Shown here: positions 50,221-58,980 of the stretch, piece after piece
Layout: each line of letters begins with the position of its first letter
Position numbering within the stretch: the first letter of the stretch is position 1
Source: Ga0077555 sp963746315
GTDB lineage: Bacteria > Pseudomonadota > Alphaproteobacteria > Rhizobiales > Hyphomicrobiaceae
DNA: 64,000 nucleotides
Direction of reading: 5' to 3'
Assembly: GCA_963746315.1 (NCBI GenBank)
Contig: CAVVAR010000003.1
Coordinates: 744,001-808,000, forward strand
Translations under genes and position numbers: made by a program
The notes under the pieces: generated by a model
Databases searched by the model: none
Told to the model about the DNA's origin: nothing
What the model saw: the letters and a program-made list of their open reading frames with translations, nothing else

Positions 50221-51863
50221 CGCCGTCGGCAGCGCGCCACTCGACTGTCTCGATTCGCCTGCGTTTGCTGGCGGTGGCAGCCGGACTGGCGGTGGCCACG
50301 CTCGCCGTGACCGCCCAGCTCGTGCGCCTGGGCACGGCGAGCCTCGGCGAGACGCGCAGCGCCTCCGCCGAGCCTGTCTCCCGCACCTTTGCCCGCCCCG
50401 ACATCGTCGATCGCAACGGCCACATCGTCGCGACCGACGTCGCCTCGAACTCCTTGTTCGCCGATCCTGCCCTCATTCTCGATCGCGACGAGGTTGCCGA
50501 GCAGCTATCCCGCACGCTCCCCGGCCTGGACGCCGACGATTTGCGCGCCCAGCTTGCCGACCGCACGCGCCGTTTCATATGGATCCGCCGTGGCCTTGCG
50601 CCGGTCGAGGCGCAGCGCGTCCATGACCTGGGTCTTCCCGGCCTCGCTTTCCGCCGCGAGCCTAAGCGTGTCTACCCGTCGGGCGCGCTGCTCGGCCACG
50701 TGGTTGGCCAGGTCGACCCGGACAATCGCGGTATCGCGGGCATTGAGCGCCATATTGACGAGGCCGTCGGGGTCGAGCCCGTTCACGGTGCCGTACCTTC
50801 CGACGCCGCTTCGGTCCGGCTGTCGATCGATCTCGGCGTTCAGCACGCCGTCTCAGCCGAGCTTGCGGCAGCCGCGGAGCGTTACCGGGCGTCGGGCGCG
50901 ACCGGCCTCGTCATGGACGCCGCGACCGGCGAGATCGTCGCAGGAGCTTCGTGGCCTCCGGTCGATCCGCACGTTGCGGGCTCTCATCTCGATCCGGCGC
51001 GGCCGGATCGCTTGCAGGGTGGCGTCTACGAGCTCGGCTCCATCTTCAAGGCGCTGACGATCGCAATGGCGCTCGATGATGGCCTGGCCACGCTCGACAA
51101 GAGCTACGACGTCACCAAGCCGCTCGTCTTCGGCCGCCATCAGATCCGCGATCTGCACCCCGTCGGGGGGCCACTTACCGTGCGCGATATCTTCATCCGC
51201 TCATCGAATGTCGGCGCCTCCATGATCGCGATGGAGGCCGGCAACTCGAGACAGCTCGTGTTTCTCGCGCGCATGGGGCTCACGGAGCCAGTCCGTACCG
51301 AGGTCGGTCCGGTCGCGCCGCCGCTTCTCCCGCAACGCTGGGGAGACGTGGAGACGGCAACCATCGCATTCGGACACGGTCTCGCCGTCGCCCCTCTGCA
51401 GTTCGCGGCCGTCATGGCCTCCCTCGTCAATGGCGGCCACCGTGTCACACCGACGTATCTCGCTCGCCCCGCCAAGGCAGCGCCAGCCGCCGAGACTGTC
51501 CTCCAACCGGCGACCAGCGCCGCCATGCGCGAGCTGATGCGCCTCAACGTCACAATGTCCCATGGCACCGGGCGGCGTGCCGAGGTCCCCGGCTACCGTG
51601 TGGGTGGCAAGACCGGCACGGCCGAGATGCCCGGCAAGGGCGGCTATCAGGCAAAGTCGGTCATTTCCTCTTTTGTTGGTGCGATCCCGATGGATCAGCC
51701 GCGCTACGTGCTGCTCGTCTCGCTATTCGAGCCGCAGCCGGAAGACGCCGCGAAGGGTGGCATCACGGCGGGCTTGAATGCGGCACCGGTCACGGCGGCG
51801 ATCGTTGCTCGCATCGCACCGATCCTCGGCATTCTGCCGCGCAGGATCCATCCAGCACCCTGA
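50217..51863 (+). CDS. ftsI: Septal peptidoglycan transpeptidase FtsI (PBP3)
   Basis: The protein has 548 residues with one membrane segment at about 15-37. The dimerisation domain starts with FARPDIVDRNGHIVATDV. The transpeptidase motifs are complete: YELGSIFKAL with Ser275-x-x-Lys278, SSN (329-331) in FIRSSNVGASMIAME, and GGKTGTAEMPG with KTG at 465-467. It crosslinks septal murein with FtsW. The start overlaps the ftsL stop. About 120 nt without an identified gene separate it from murE. Confidence 0.95.
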   Translation: MTPSAARHSTVSIRLRLLAVAAGLAVATLAVTAQLVRLGTASLGETRSASAEPVSRTFARPDIVDRNGHIVATDVASNSLFADPALILDRDEVAEQLSRTLPGLDADDLRAQLADRTRRFIWIRRGLAPVEAQRVHDLGLPGLAFRREPKRVYPSGALLGHVVGQVDPDNRGIAGIERHIDEAVGVEPVHGAVPSDAASVRLSIDLGVQHAVSAELAAAAERYRASGATGLVMDAATGEIVAGASWPPVDPHVAGSHLDPARPDRLQGGVYELGSIFKALTIAMALDDGLATLDKSYDVTKPLVFGRHQIRDLHPVGGPLTVRDIFIRSSNVGASMIAMEAGNSRQLVFLARMGLTEPVRTEVGPVAPPLLPQRWGDVETATIAFGHGLAVAPLQFAAVMASLVNGGHRVTPTYLARPAKAAPAAETVLQPATSAAMRELMRLNVTMSHGTGRRAEVPGYRVGGKTGTAEMPGKGGYQAKSVISSFVGAIPMDQPRYVLLVSLFEPQPEDAAKGGITAGLNAAPVTAAIVARIAPILGILPRRIHPAP

Positions 51864-51983
51864 GGTTGAGCGGCGCCTCTGCCCCGCATCGATGTCGGCC
51901 GTTTGACGCCCCTCGCTCCGACTCATATTAGGATCGCTGCGCCGGGTGGGGCGTTACAAACTGCCGGCGACTGAAATCCACGC

Positions 51984-53465
51984 ATGGATCAGGGGTACGG
52001 CGTGCACCTTTCTGCTCTGATCGGTCCGGAAGTGACCGGCGATGGAACCGCGCAGGACCCGGTCGTGCTGGGCCTGACGGCCGACAGCCGTGCTGTACGT
52101 CCTGGCTGGCTGTTTGCCGCGCTTGCCGGCAGCCGCACCGATGGCAGCCGCTTCATTGCGGACGCCGTCGCGAAGGGCGCCGCTGCCATCCTTCTCGGTG
52201 ACGGCGTTGCCGCAAAGGTTCCGCCGGGCGTCGCCGTGGTCCGCGCAACCGAGCCGCGCCGCGCGCTGTCGTTGATGGCGGCGAGGTTCTACCCGCGCCA
52301 GCCGGAAACAATCGTCGCCGTCACCGGCACCAACGGCAAGACATCGATCGCTGAGTTCACCCGCCAGATCTTTGCCACCTGCGGGCGGCAGGCCGCTTCC
52401 CTCGGTACGATCGGCGTCGTGAAGCCGGACGGCGCCGTCTACGGCTCGCTCACCACGCCCGATCCGGTCACGCTGCATCGGACGTTACAGGAACTAGTCG
52501 ACGAAGGTGTCACGCACCTCGCGCTCGAGGCGTCCTCGCATGGCCTCGACCAGTTCCGCCTTGATGGCGTGCGCATCACGGCCGCCGCCTTTAACAACCT
52601 CGGCCGCGATCATCTCGACTACCATCCGACGATGGAGGCCTATCTCGCGGCCAAGCTGAGGCTGTGGGAGCTGCTGGAGCCGGGGGCGTCGGCCATCGTC
52701 AATGCCGATGGCCCCGAGGCGGAGAATGCGATCGCGGCAGCGAAGGCACGTGATCTCCGTGTCATGACCACTGGCGCTAAGGGTGACGCATTGAGCCTAG
52801 GCCATGTCAGACGTCAGGGCTTCACACAGCATATCACCATCGTGCACCATGGTTTCCCTTATCGAGTGACAGATATAAACCTCGCCTTGATTGGGACTTA
52901 CCAGGCGAGCAACGCGCTGGTTGCGGCCGAGCTGGCTATTGCATGTGGAGAGGACGCCGACTTCGTCGTGAGGCAGTGTCTGCCCAACTTGAAGGGCGTG
53001 CCCGGCCGCCTCGAGGTCGTCGCCGAAGCCAAGGGCGGCATCGCCGTCGTCGACTACGCCCACAAGCCCGAGGCGCTGGAGGCGGCCCTCGCCGCGCTGC
53101 GCCCGTTCGCCAGCGGTAAGCTCGTCTGCATCGTCGGCTGTGGCGGTGACCGCGACCGCGGCAAGCGCCCGATCATGGGCCGCATCGCCGCCGAGCAGGC
53201 CGACGTCGCCATCATCACCGACGACAACCCGCGCTCCGAGGACCCCGCCGCCATTCGCGCCGAGATGTTGGCCGGCGCAACCGGCGCCCGCGAGATCGGC
53301 GACCGCGCCGAGGCCATCCGCGAGGGCGTGCGTCTGCTCGGTTCGGGTGACGTGCTGCTCGTCGCCGGGAAGGGCCACGAGACCGGCCAGATCGTCGGCG
53401 ATCGGGTTCTGCCCTTCTCGGACCACGAGGAAATCATGAAAGCCGTTGCGGAGATCGGCGCATGA
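51984..53465 (+). CDS. murE: UDP-MurNAc-tripeptide synthetase (meso-diaminopimelate-adding)
   Basis: MurE of 493 residues. The ATP site TGTNGKTSIAEF lies at 114-125, the carbamylated-Lys region and HLDYHPTMEAYLAAK follow, and DDNPRSEDP (413-421) carries the DNPR motif that selects meso-diaminopimelate over lysine. Hence the peptidoglycan is the usual Gram-negative A1-gamma type. GCGGDRDRGKRPIMG is also typical. Its stop overlaps the murF start (ATGA). The frame is intact, in contrast to murF next to it. Confidence 0.95.
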   Translation: MDQGYGVHLSALIGPEVTGDGTAQDPVVLGLTADSRAVRPGWLFAALAGSRTDGSRFIADAVAKGAAAILLGDGVAAKVPPGVAVVRATEPRRALSLMAARFYPRQPETIVAVTGTNGKTSIAEFTRQIFATCGRQAASLGTIGVVKPDGAVYGSLTTPDPVTLHRTLQELVDEGVTHLALEASSHGLDQFRLDGVRITAAAFNNLGRDHLDYHPTMEAYLAAKLRLWELLEPGASAIVNADGPEAENAIAAAKARDLRVMTTGAKGDALSLGHVRRQGFTQHITIVHHGFPYRVTDINLALIGTYQASNALVAAELAIACGEDADFVVRQCLPNLKGVPGRLEVVAEAKGGIAVVDYAHKPEALEAALAALRPFASGKLVCIVGCGGDRDRGKRPIMGRIAAEQADVAIITDDNPRSEDPAAIRAEMLAGATGAREIGDRAEAIREGVRLLGSGDVLLVAGKGHETGQIVGDRVLPFSDHEEIMKAVAEIGA

Positions 53466-53547
53466 CCCGTGCTCTGTGGACCGCAGATGAGATCATTGCC
53501 GCAACAGGCGGACAACTCGATCTCCCGACGCAAAAGACGGGCGGTCC

Positions 53548-53602
53548 GGAGGGTGTCCCTCCAGTGGGGTGCGGGGCTGGCCCCGCTGACCGCGAAGCGG
53601 TC
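53548..53602. repeat. Array of three perfect hairpins inside murF
   Basis: Three perfect 6-bp stems follow one another: GGAGGG-TGT-CCCTCC (53548-53562), GCGGGG-CTGG-CCCCGC (53571-53586) and GACCGC-GAA-GCGGTC (53588-53602). They sit in frame in the N-terminal domain of murF and encode about 20 residues (from GGPEGVPPVGCG on) that MurF proteins normally lack. They look like a palindromic mini-element inserted in a gene. Confidence 0.6.
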
Positions 53603-53792
53603 ATTGCCGGCATCTCGATCGACACGCGTACGCTCTCACCGGGTGACCTGTTCGTGCCGCTCACCGATGTGCGTGACGGCCACGACTTCGTCGCGGCAGC
53701 GTTCGAGCGAGGCGCCATCGTCGCACTCGTGCGGATGGGCTACGAGCGAAAGTCCGGCGATGGCGCGCTGATCCGCGTTCCCGACGTCGGAG

Positions 53793-53813
53793 GGCAAGGA
53801 CTCCGTCCTTGCC
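53793..53813. repeat. Perfect 9-bp palindrome at a murF frame change
   Basis: GGCAAGGAC-TCC-GTCCTTGCC is a perfect 9-bp inverted repeat with a 3-nt loop. Its right arm is the expected murF coding sequence, while the left arm belongs to about 19 extra bases, which shift the frame by one. The left arm therefore looks like an inverted copy of the right arm. Confidence 0.6.
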
Positions 53814-55124
53814 GCCCTCGAGCGCATCGGCATCGCCGCCCGCGCCCGACTTTTCGACGCCGCCCGCGTGATCGCCGTGACTGGCTCGGCCGGCAAGACC
53901 GGCACGAAGGAGATGCTGCGCGCCTGCCTGAGGGTGTGCGCCTCGTCGCCCGGCAAAGTCCACGCGCCCGAGAAATCATTCAACAACCACTGGGGCGTGC
54001 CGCTCACCCTCGCCCGCATGCCCGCCGACACCGAGTACGCCGTCTTCGAGATCGGCATGAATCATGCGGGCGAGATCCAGCCCGCTCACCAGGATGGTTC
54101 GCCCGCATATCGCCATCGTTACCAACGTCCTTCCGGTCCACGTCGGCAACTTCCCCGACGGCGAGATCGGGGTCGCCAACGCCAAGGCCGAGATCTTCGA
54201 GGGGCTGGAAGCCGTCTCCGTCTCCCCGTTTCATGCTCGCGAACCCGGAAGAGGGGCGGGGTGCAGGTACAGTCAAGCGGAACAGCCATCATCCTCCGCG
54301 ACAGCCCGCACTACGAGCGGTTGCGAGCAGCCGCCCAAAGCCACGGCGCGGCGGTGCTCACGTTCGGGCGCGACCCTGCATCGGACGCCACTCTCGTCGC
54401 TTGTGACACCCAACCCGGCGAAGCCGCTGAGCCGCTGTCCATGATCACGGCTCATCTCGCAGACGCCGTCGAGGGGTTCGCAGTGGAGTACGAGCTGGGA
54501 ATGCCGGGAGCCCACATTGCCACGAACTCGCTTGCCGTTGTTCTGGCGCTCCGCGAGCTGCGGTGCCTCAAGCCCGCCGCCTTGCGAGTCGTTGCCAGGG
54601 CTTCGTCCGGCCAGCGGGCGCGGCGCCCGCCAGACATTGACCGGCCACCGCGGCTCGATTCTGCTCCTCGACGAGAGCTACAACGCCAACCCGGCCTCGA
54701 TGGCGGCGGCCCTTGCAAACCTGGAGGCCGTTGACCCGGATGGCCGCCGCATCGCCATCCTCGGCGACATGCTCGAGCTCGGTGAGAACGCCACCCAATA
54801 CCACATCGGGCCTGAAGGATGCCGCCGCTCGCGTCGACCACGTGCTCTGTTGCGGCCCCAACATGCGCCATCTTTTCGACGCGCTCCCTCCCGACAAGCG
54901 GGGTCGCTGGGCCCTCACCTCGGTCGAGCTGATCCCCCATGTCCTCGCCACGATCCGGCCGGGCGATGCCGTGATGGTCAAGGGCTCGCTCGGCTCGCGC
55001 ATGGCGCCGATTGTGGAGGCCATCAAGATGCGCTTTGCGGGCGGATGAAGCAGGTCTAGAAGTCATCGGCGCTGCGGGCGGCCTGCACCAGACCCGGGCC
55101 GAGGGGTCGCACGAGAGGTGAGGG

Positions 55125-56208
55125 ATGCTCTACGAGCTCGTCCAGTTCAGCGACGTGTTCGGTCCGCTGAACGTGTTTCGCTACATCACGTTCCGCACCG
55201 GCGGCGCCATCATGACGGCGCTGTTGTTCGTCTTCCTGTTCGGACCGTCGATCATCGACATGCTCCGCGTCAAGCAGGGCAAAGGCCAGCCGATCCGCGA
55301 GGATGGCCCGCAATCGCATCTCTCGAAGCGCGGCACGCCCACCATGGGTGGCCTCATGATTTTGTCGGGACTGCTGGTCTCGACGTTGCTTTGGGCCAAT
55401 TGGCAGAGCCCCTACGTCTGGATCGTGCTCGGCGTCACGATGTCCTACGGCGCGATCGGCTTCTATGACGACTATCTCAAGGTCACCAAGCAGACGGCAT
55501 CCGGCTTCGGCGGCAAGGCGCGGCTGGGGCTCGAGTTTCTGGTCGCCGGCTTGGCGGCCTGGGCCATCATGAGCGTCGGCAAGCCCGGTTTCTCGCGATG
55601 CGCTCACGCTCCCCTTCTTCAAGACGGTGATCATCCCGCTCGGCTACATGTTCATCCTGCTCGGCATTCTCGTCATCGCGGGCGCCGGCAACGCCGTGAA
55701 CCTGACCGACGGCCTAGACGGCCTGGCCATCGTTCCGGTCATGATCGCCGCCGCCACTTTCGGCCTCATCGCCTACCTGACCGGCCACGCCGTCATCTCG
55801 AAGTACCTGCAGATCCATTACGTCGCCGGTGCCGGTGAGTTGTCTGTCATCTGCGGCGCTCTGATCGGCGCCGGCCTGGGTTTCCTCTGGTTCAACGCGC
55901 CACCCGCCATGATTTTCATGGGCGACACCGGCTCTCTGGCGCTGGGCGGTGCCCTCGGCTCGATCGCGGTCGCCACCAAGCACGAGATCGTGCTCGCCAT
56001 CGTCGGCGGTCTGTTCGTGCTGGAGACGCTGTCGGTCGTCATCCAGGTCGCCTCCTACAAGTTGACCGGCAAGCGGGTATTCCGCATGGCGCCGCTGCAT
56101 CATCACTTCGAGCAGAAGGGCTGGAAGGAGCCGACCGTAGTCGTGCGCTTCTGGATCATCTCGGTGGTCCTGGCGCTCGTCGGCCTCGCCACGCTCAAGC
56201 TGCGCTGA
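55125..56208 (+). pseudogene. mraY: Phospho-MurNAc-pentapeptide transferase MraY, one-base frameshift
   Basis: Joined across one frame change the protein has 360 residues, exactly the family length. Part one (GTPTMGGLMILSG, YGAIGFYDDYLKVTKQTASG with the DD catalytic pair) is in the frame of the ATG at 55125. Part two (VNLTDGLDGLAIVPVM, FMGDTGSLALGGALG, APLHHHFEQKGW) is in the next frame. Sense requires removal of one base near 55599, in TCTCGCGATGCGCTC. MraY makes lipid I from UDP-MurNAc-pentapeptide and undecaprenyl phosphate in the membrane. One extra base in a single-copy essential gene is most simply a sequence error. No ribosome or hairpin signal for programmed shifting was seen. Confidence 0.9.
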
Positions 56209-56307
56209 CGCGCCGGTTGCTGGTGGGCAACCGAAGGCGCAACGAACGCCCGCCGGTTGCGTCCATGCGTAGCACGGCCCGCCATGACGTGGGCAACCGA
56301 AGGGGCA
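56209..56307. repeat. Two tandem copies of a short palindromic repeat before murD
   Basis: Copy one (56209-56241) contains GGTTGC-TGGTGG-GCAACC, a 6-bp stem, and ends GAAGGCGCA. Copy two is looser: its left part CGCCGGTTGC is at 56251-56260 and its right part GTGGGCAACCGAAGGGGCA at 56289-56307. A third copy lies inside murD at 56803-56848. The repeat fills most of the mraY-murD spacer. Confidence 0.75.
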
Positions 56308-56320
56308 CTAGAATACCCCG

Positions 56321-57802
56321 ATGATTTGCACCACGACATTCGCCGGCAAACGCGTCGCCGTCTTCGGGCTCGGCGGCTCAGGTCTTGCGACCGCACGGGC
56401 GCTGCTGGCGGGCGGCGCGGATGTTGCTGCCTGGGACGACGGTGAGCGCTCGCGCGAGGTCGCAGCCAAGGCTGGCGTGCCGCTCGTAGACCTTGGTTCC
56501 GCCGACTGGTCCACCTTCGCTTCCCTTGTTCTCGCGCCGGGCGTACCGCTGACGCACCCCGAGCCGCACTGGACGGTGAAGGCGGCGCAGGTAGCCGGCG
56601 TCGAGATTATCGGCGACATCGAGATCTTCTGCCGCGAGCGTCGCGCCGTCGCTCCGGGCAGTCCGTTCATTGCCGTCACCGGCACCAACGGCAAGTCGAC
56701 CACTACAGCACTCGTTGCGCACATCCTGCGCGCCGCTGGCCTTGATGCACAGATGGGCGGCAATATCGGCGTCCCGATCTTGTCGCTGGAGCCACCCGCG
56801 ACCGCGCCGGTTGCTGGTGGGCAACTGAAGGCGCATCAAGAATCCCGCGTCCACGTCGTCGAGATGTCCTCGTTCCAGATCGACCTGACGCCCTCGCTCG
56901 ACCCGACCATCGGCGTTCTGCTGAATGTGTCGCCTGACCACCTCGACCGCCATGGTCCTGCCGATGACGCGGCACTCGCCATGCGCAATTACGAGGCCAT
57001 CAAGGAGCGGCTTGTGACGGCAGCCGAAGTCGCTGTCATCGGCGTTGACGACGATCATTGCCTCGCGGCCTTGAAGCGACGCGCGACTGTCGGTCCGGTT
57101 GCGCCGTTCAGCGCCAAACGGCCGATCGCTCCAGGATACTGCGAGCACGACGGCTGGCTGATCTGCTCCGATGCAACGGGGCTCGCGGTCAAGCTCGCCA
57201 CGACCGCCGGCATCGCAACATTGCGAGGTGCACACAACGTACAGAATGCGCTCGCGGCAATCGCCGTTGTGCGCGAGCTGCATGGCACAATAGGACGGCA
57301 GGCGACCGTGGATTGGCAGGCCGCCCTCGCCACCTACCCCGGCCTCCCGCATCGCATGGAGCAGGTCGGCCGTGCCGGCAAAGTCGTGTTCATCAACGAT
57401 AGCAAGGCGACCAACGCCGACAGCACCGACAAGGCACTCGCCTCCTGGGACCGCGACATTTTCTGGATCGTAGGCGGCACCCCCAAGGAGGGCGGCATCC
57501 GCCCCCTCGAGACCTATTTCCCGCGAATCGCCAAGGCTTACCTGATCGGCAAGTCGAGCGACGACTTCGCCGCGACGCTCGAAGGCAAGGTTGGCTACCA
57601 GCGCTGTGGCACGCTCGATGTGGCACTCGCCAAAGCCACCGCAGACGCAGCGCAATGCCCCGGCCGCGAGCCTGTGGTGCTGTTGTCACCCGCCTGCGCG
57701 AGCTACGACCAGTTTCGCTCCTTCGAGCACCGCGGCGACACCTTCCGCGACCTCGTGCGCGCCTTACCTGGCGTCGCAGCTCCGGCCAAGGTCGTCACAT
57801 GA
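56321..57802 (+). CDS. murD: UDP-MurNAc-L-alanine:D-glutamate ligase
   Basis: MurD of 493 residues, somewhat longer than usual. VAVFGLGGSGLATARALL (about 9-26) is the UDP-binding start, FIAVTGTNGKSTTTALVAHI the ATP P-loop (about 115-134), SSFQIDLTPSLDPTIGVLLN and DHLDRHG the central motifs, VVFINDSKATNADSTDKALA and SPACASYDQFRSFEHRGDTF the C-terminal ones. Residues about 161-175 (TAPVAGGQLKAHQES) are extra: they are encoded by an in-frame copy of the short repeat that also lies upstream of the gene. They fall before VHVVEMSSFQ, likely a surface loop, so the enzyme may tolerate them. The stop overlaps ftsW (ATGA). Confidence 0.94.
   Translation: MICTTTFAGKRVAVFGLGGSGLATARALLAGGADVAAWDDGERSREVAAKAGVPLVDLGSADWSTFASLVLAPGVPLTHPEPHWTVKAAQVAGVEIIGDIEIFCRERRAVAPGSPFIAVTGTNGKSTTTALVAHILRAAGLDAQMGGNIGVPILSLEPPATAPVAGGQLKAHQESRVHVVEMSSFQIDLTPSLDPTIGVLLNVSPDHLDRHGPADDAALAMRNYEAIKERLVTAAEVAVIGVDDDHCLAALKRRATVGPVAPFSAKRPIAPGYCEHDGWLICSDATGLAVKLATTAGIATLRGAHNVQNALAAIAVVRELHGTIGRQATVDWQAALATYPGLPHRMEQVGRAGKVVFINDSKATNADSTDKALASWDRDIFWIVGGTPKEGGIRPLETYFPRIAKAYLIGKSSDDFAATLEGKVGYQRCGTLDVALAKATADAAQCPGREPVVLLSPACASYDQFRSFEHRGDTFRDLVRALPGVAAPAKVVT
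56803..56848. repeat. In-frame copy of the mraY-murD spacer repeat inside murD
   Basis: Bases 56803-56835 match 56209-56241 at 32 of 33 positions, including the GGTTGC/GCAAC stem. Weaker similarity continues to about 56848 (ATCAAGAATCCCGC against ACTAGAATACCCC in the second upstream copy). The insert keeps the murD frame and has no stop codon. Confidence 0.75.
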
Positions 57803-58962
57803 GGCTGACGCGCGCCGATCGCAGCGTGCTCGCCGACTGGTGGTTCACGGTCGATCGGCAGCTGCTGGGCGTGCTCCTCGCGCTCATGGGCATCGGCTGC
57901 ATTCTCTCGCTCGCCGCCAGTCCCGCGGTCGCTGTCAAGAAGGGGCTCTCACCGTTCCATTTCGCCGAGCGCCATTTCGTCTTCGCGGCCCTGGGCGTGG
58001 CGGCGATGCTCGCCGTCTCGGTGCTCTCCCCGCGCCAGATCCGGCGCCTCGCGCTTCTTTTACTTCTCGCATCGATCGCCTTGATGATCTGGGTCCTGGT
58101 GGCCGGCCCCGAGATCAAGGGTGCACGCCGCTGGGTCCACGTTCTCGGCTACTCGTTCCAGCCCTCCGAGATCGGCAAGCCCGCCCTTTTCGTCCTCGTC
58201 GCTTGGTTGTTCGCCGAGGCCGCCGGCCGTGACGACGTCCCCGCCGTATCATTGGCCGCTGGCCTGGGACTCTTGTTTTCAGGATTGTTGGTCGTGCAGC
58301 CCGACGTCGGCCAGACGCTGCTCGTCGCCAGTGTGTGGGGTGCCCTCTTCCTGTTGTCGGGCCAGCCGCTGCGCTGGGCGGTCGCGCTGGTTCCGCTGGG
58401 CGCGGTTGGCTTTGCAGGCGCCTACGTCGCCTTCGACCACGTCCGGCGTCGCGTTGACCGCTTCATCGATCCGGGCTCGGGCGACAACTACCAGATCGAG
58501 CGCGCCATCCAGTCGTTCTCGGAGGGGGGGCTCATGGGGCGCGGCCCCGGCGAAGGCATCATCAAGTCGGTGCTCCCAGACGCGCATACCGATTTCATCT
58601 TCGCGGTAATCGGCGAGGAGTACGGCGTCCTCGCTTGCCTCGGATTGGTCGCCCTCTATGCCTACGTGGCGGCGCGCGCCTTTCGCCACGCCTGGCGAGA
58701 GCCTGACGCATTCGTGCGCCTCGCCACAGTGGGGCTGGCACTGCTGATTGTGATGCAGGCGCTGATCAACATGGGCGTCAATGTCGGCCTTCTGCCGGCC
58801 AAGGGCATGACGCTGCCGTTCGTGTCCGCAGGTGGCTCGTCGACCCTGGCCATGTCGCTCACGGCCGGCATGCTGCTGGCCCTGATGCGCCGTCGCACAG
58901 ACGTTGAGCACGTGAGGAAGCCACAACTTCGCCCGACGCATGCCGGCATCGTCGTCCGGTAG
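57799..58962 (+). CDS. ftsW: Lipid II polymerase FtsW (SEDS family)
   Basis: The ATG at 57799 overlaps the murD stop and gives 387 residues with about ten membrane helices. SEDS landmarks are IKGARRWVHVLGYSFQPSEIGKPA (about residues 105-125), LLVVQPDVGQTLLV, HTDFIFAVIGEEYGVLACLG with the Asp-x-Ile-F motif, and LPAKGMTLPFVSAGGSSTLA. FtsW polymerises septal glycan with FtsI. It is complete. The next gene, murG, begins 18 nt after its stop. Confidence 0.95.
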   Translation: MRLTRADRSVLADWWFTVDRQLLGVLLALMGIGCILSLAASPAVAVKKGLSPFHFAERHFVFAALGVAAMLAVSVLSPRQIRRLALLLLLASIALMIWVLVAGPEIKGARRWVHVLGYSFQPSEIGKPALFVLVAWLFAEAAGRDDVPAVSLAAGLGLLFSGLLVVQPDVGQTLLVASVWGALFLLSGQPLRWAVALVPLGAVGFAGAYVAFDHVRRRVDRFIDPGSGDNYQIERAIQSFSEGGLMGRGPGEGIIKSVLPDAHTDFIFAVIGEEYGVLACLGLVALYAYVAARAFRHAWREPDAFVRLATVGLALLIVMQALINMGVNVGLLPAKGMTLPFVSAGGSSTLAMSLTAGMLLALMRRRTDVEHVRKPQLRPTHAGIVVR

Positions 58963-58980
58963 CGAGCAAGGATCGAGCCC

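Larger units (their letters stand above)
53462..55048 (+). pseudogene. murF: UDP-MurNAc-tripeptide:D-Ala-D-Ala ligase, interrupted by insertions and frame changes
   Basis: All parts of MurF are present in order but in three frames. The start ALWTADEIIAATGGQLD is in frame with the ATG that overlaps murE; VIAVTGSAGKTGTKEMLRAC with its P-loop is in the second frame; PHIAIVTNVLPVHVGNF in the third; AIILRDSPHYERLRAA back in the second; SILLLDESYNANPASMAAAL in the third; and MVKGSLGSRMAPIVEAIKMR in the first again. Frame changes fall near 53795 (with a 19-bp insertion), 54078, 54205-54265 (with extra bases), 54597 and 54809. Several need only one extra base. The enzyme is essential in known bacteria, so sequence error must be weighed against decay with a second copy elsewhere. 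Confidence 0.85.

Noticed and set aside
55570..55640. Programmed frameshift in mraY
   Set aside because: No slippery heptamer or pseudoknot is seen, and MraY is not known to use recoding. A sequence error is simpler.
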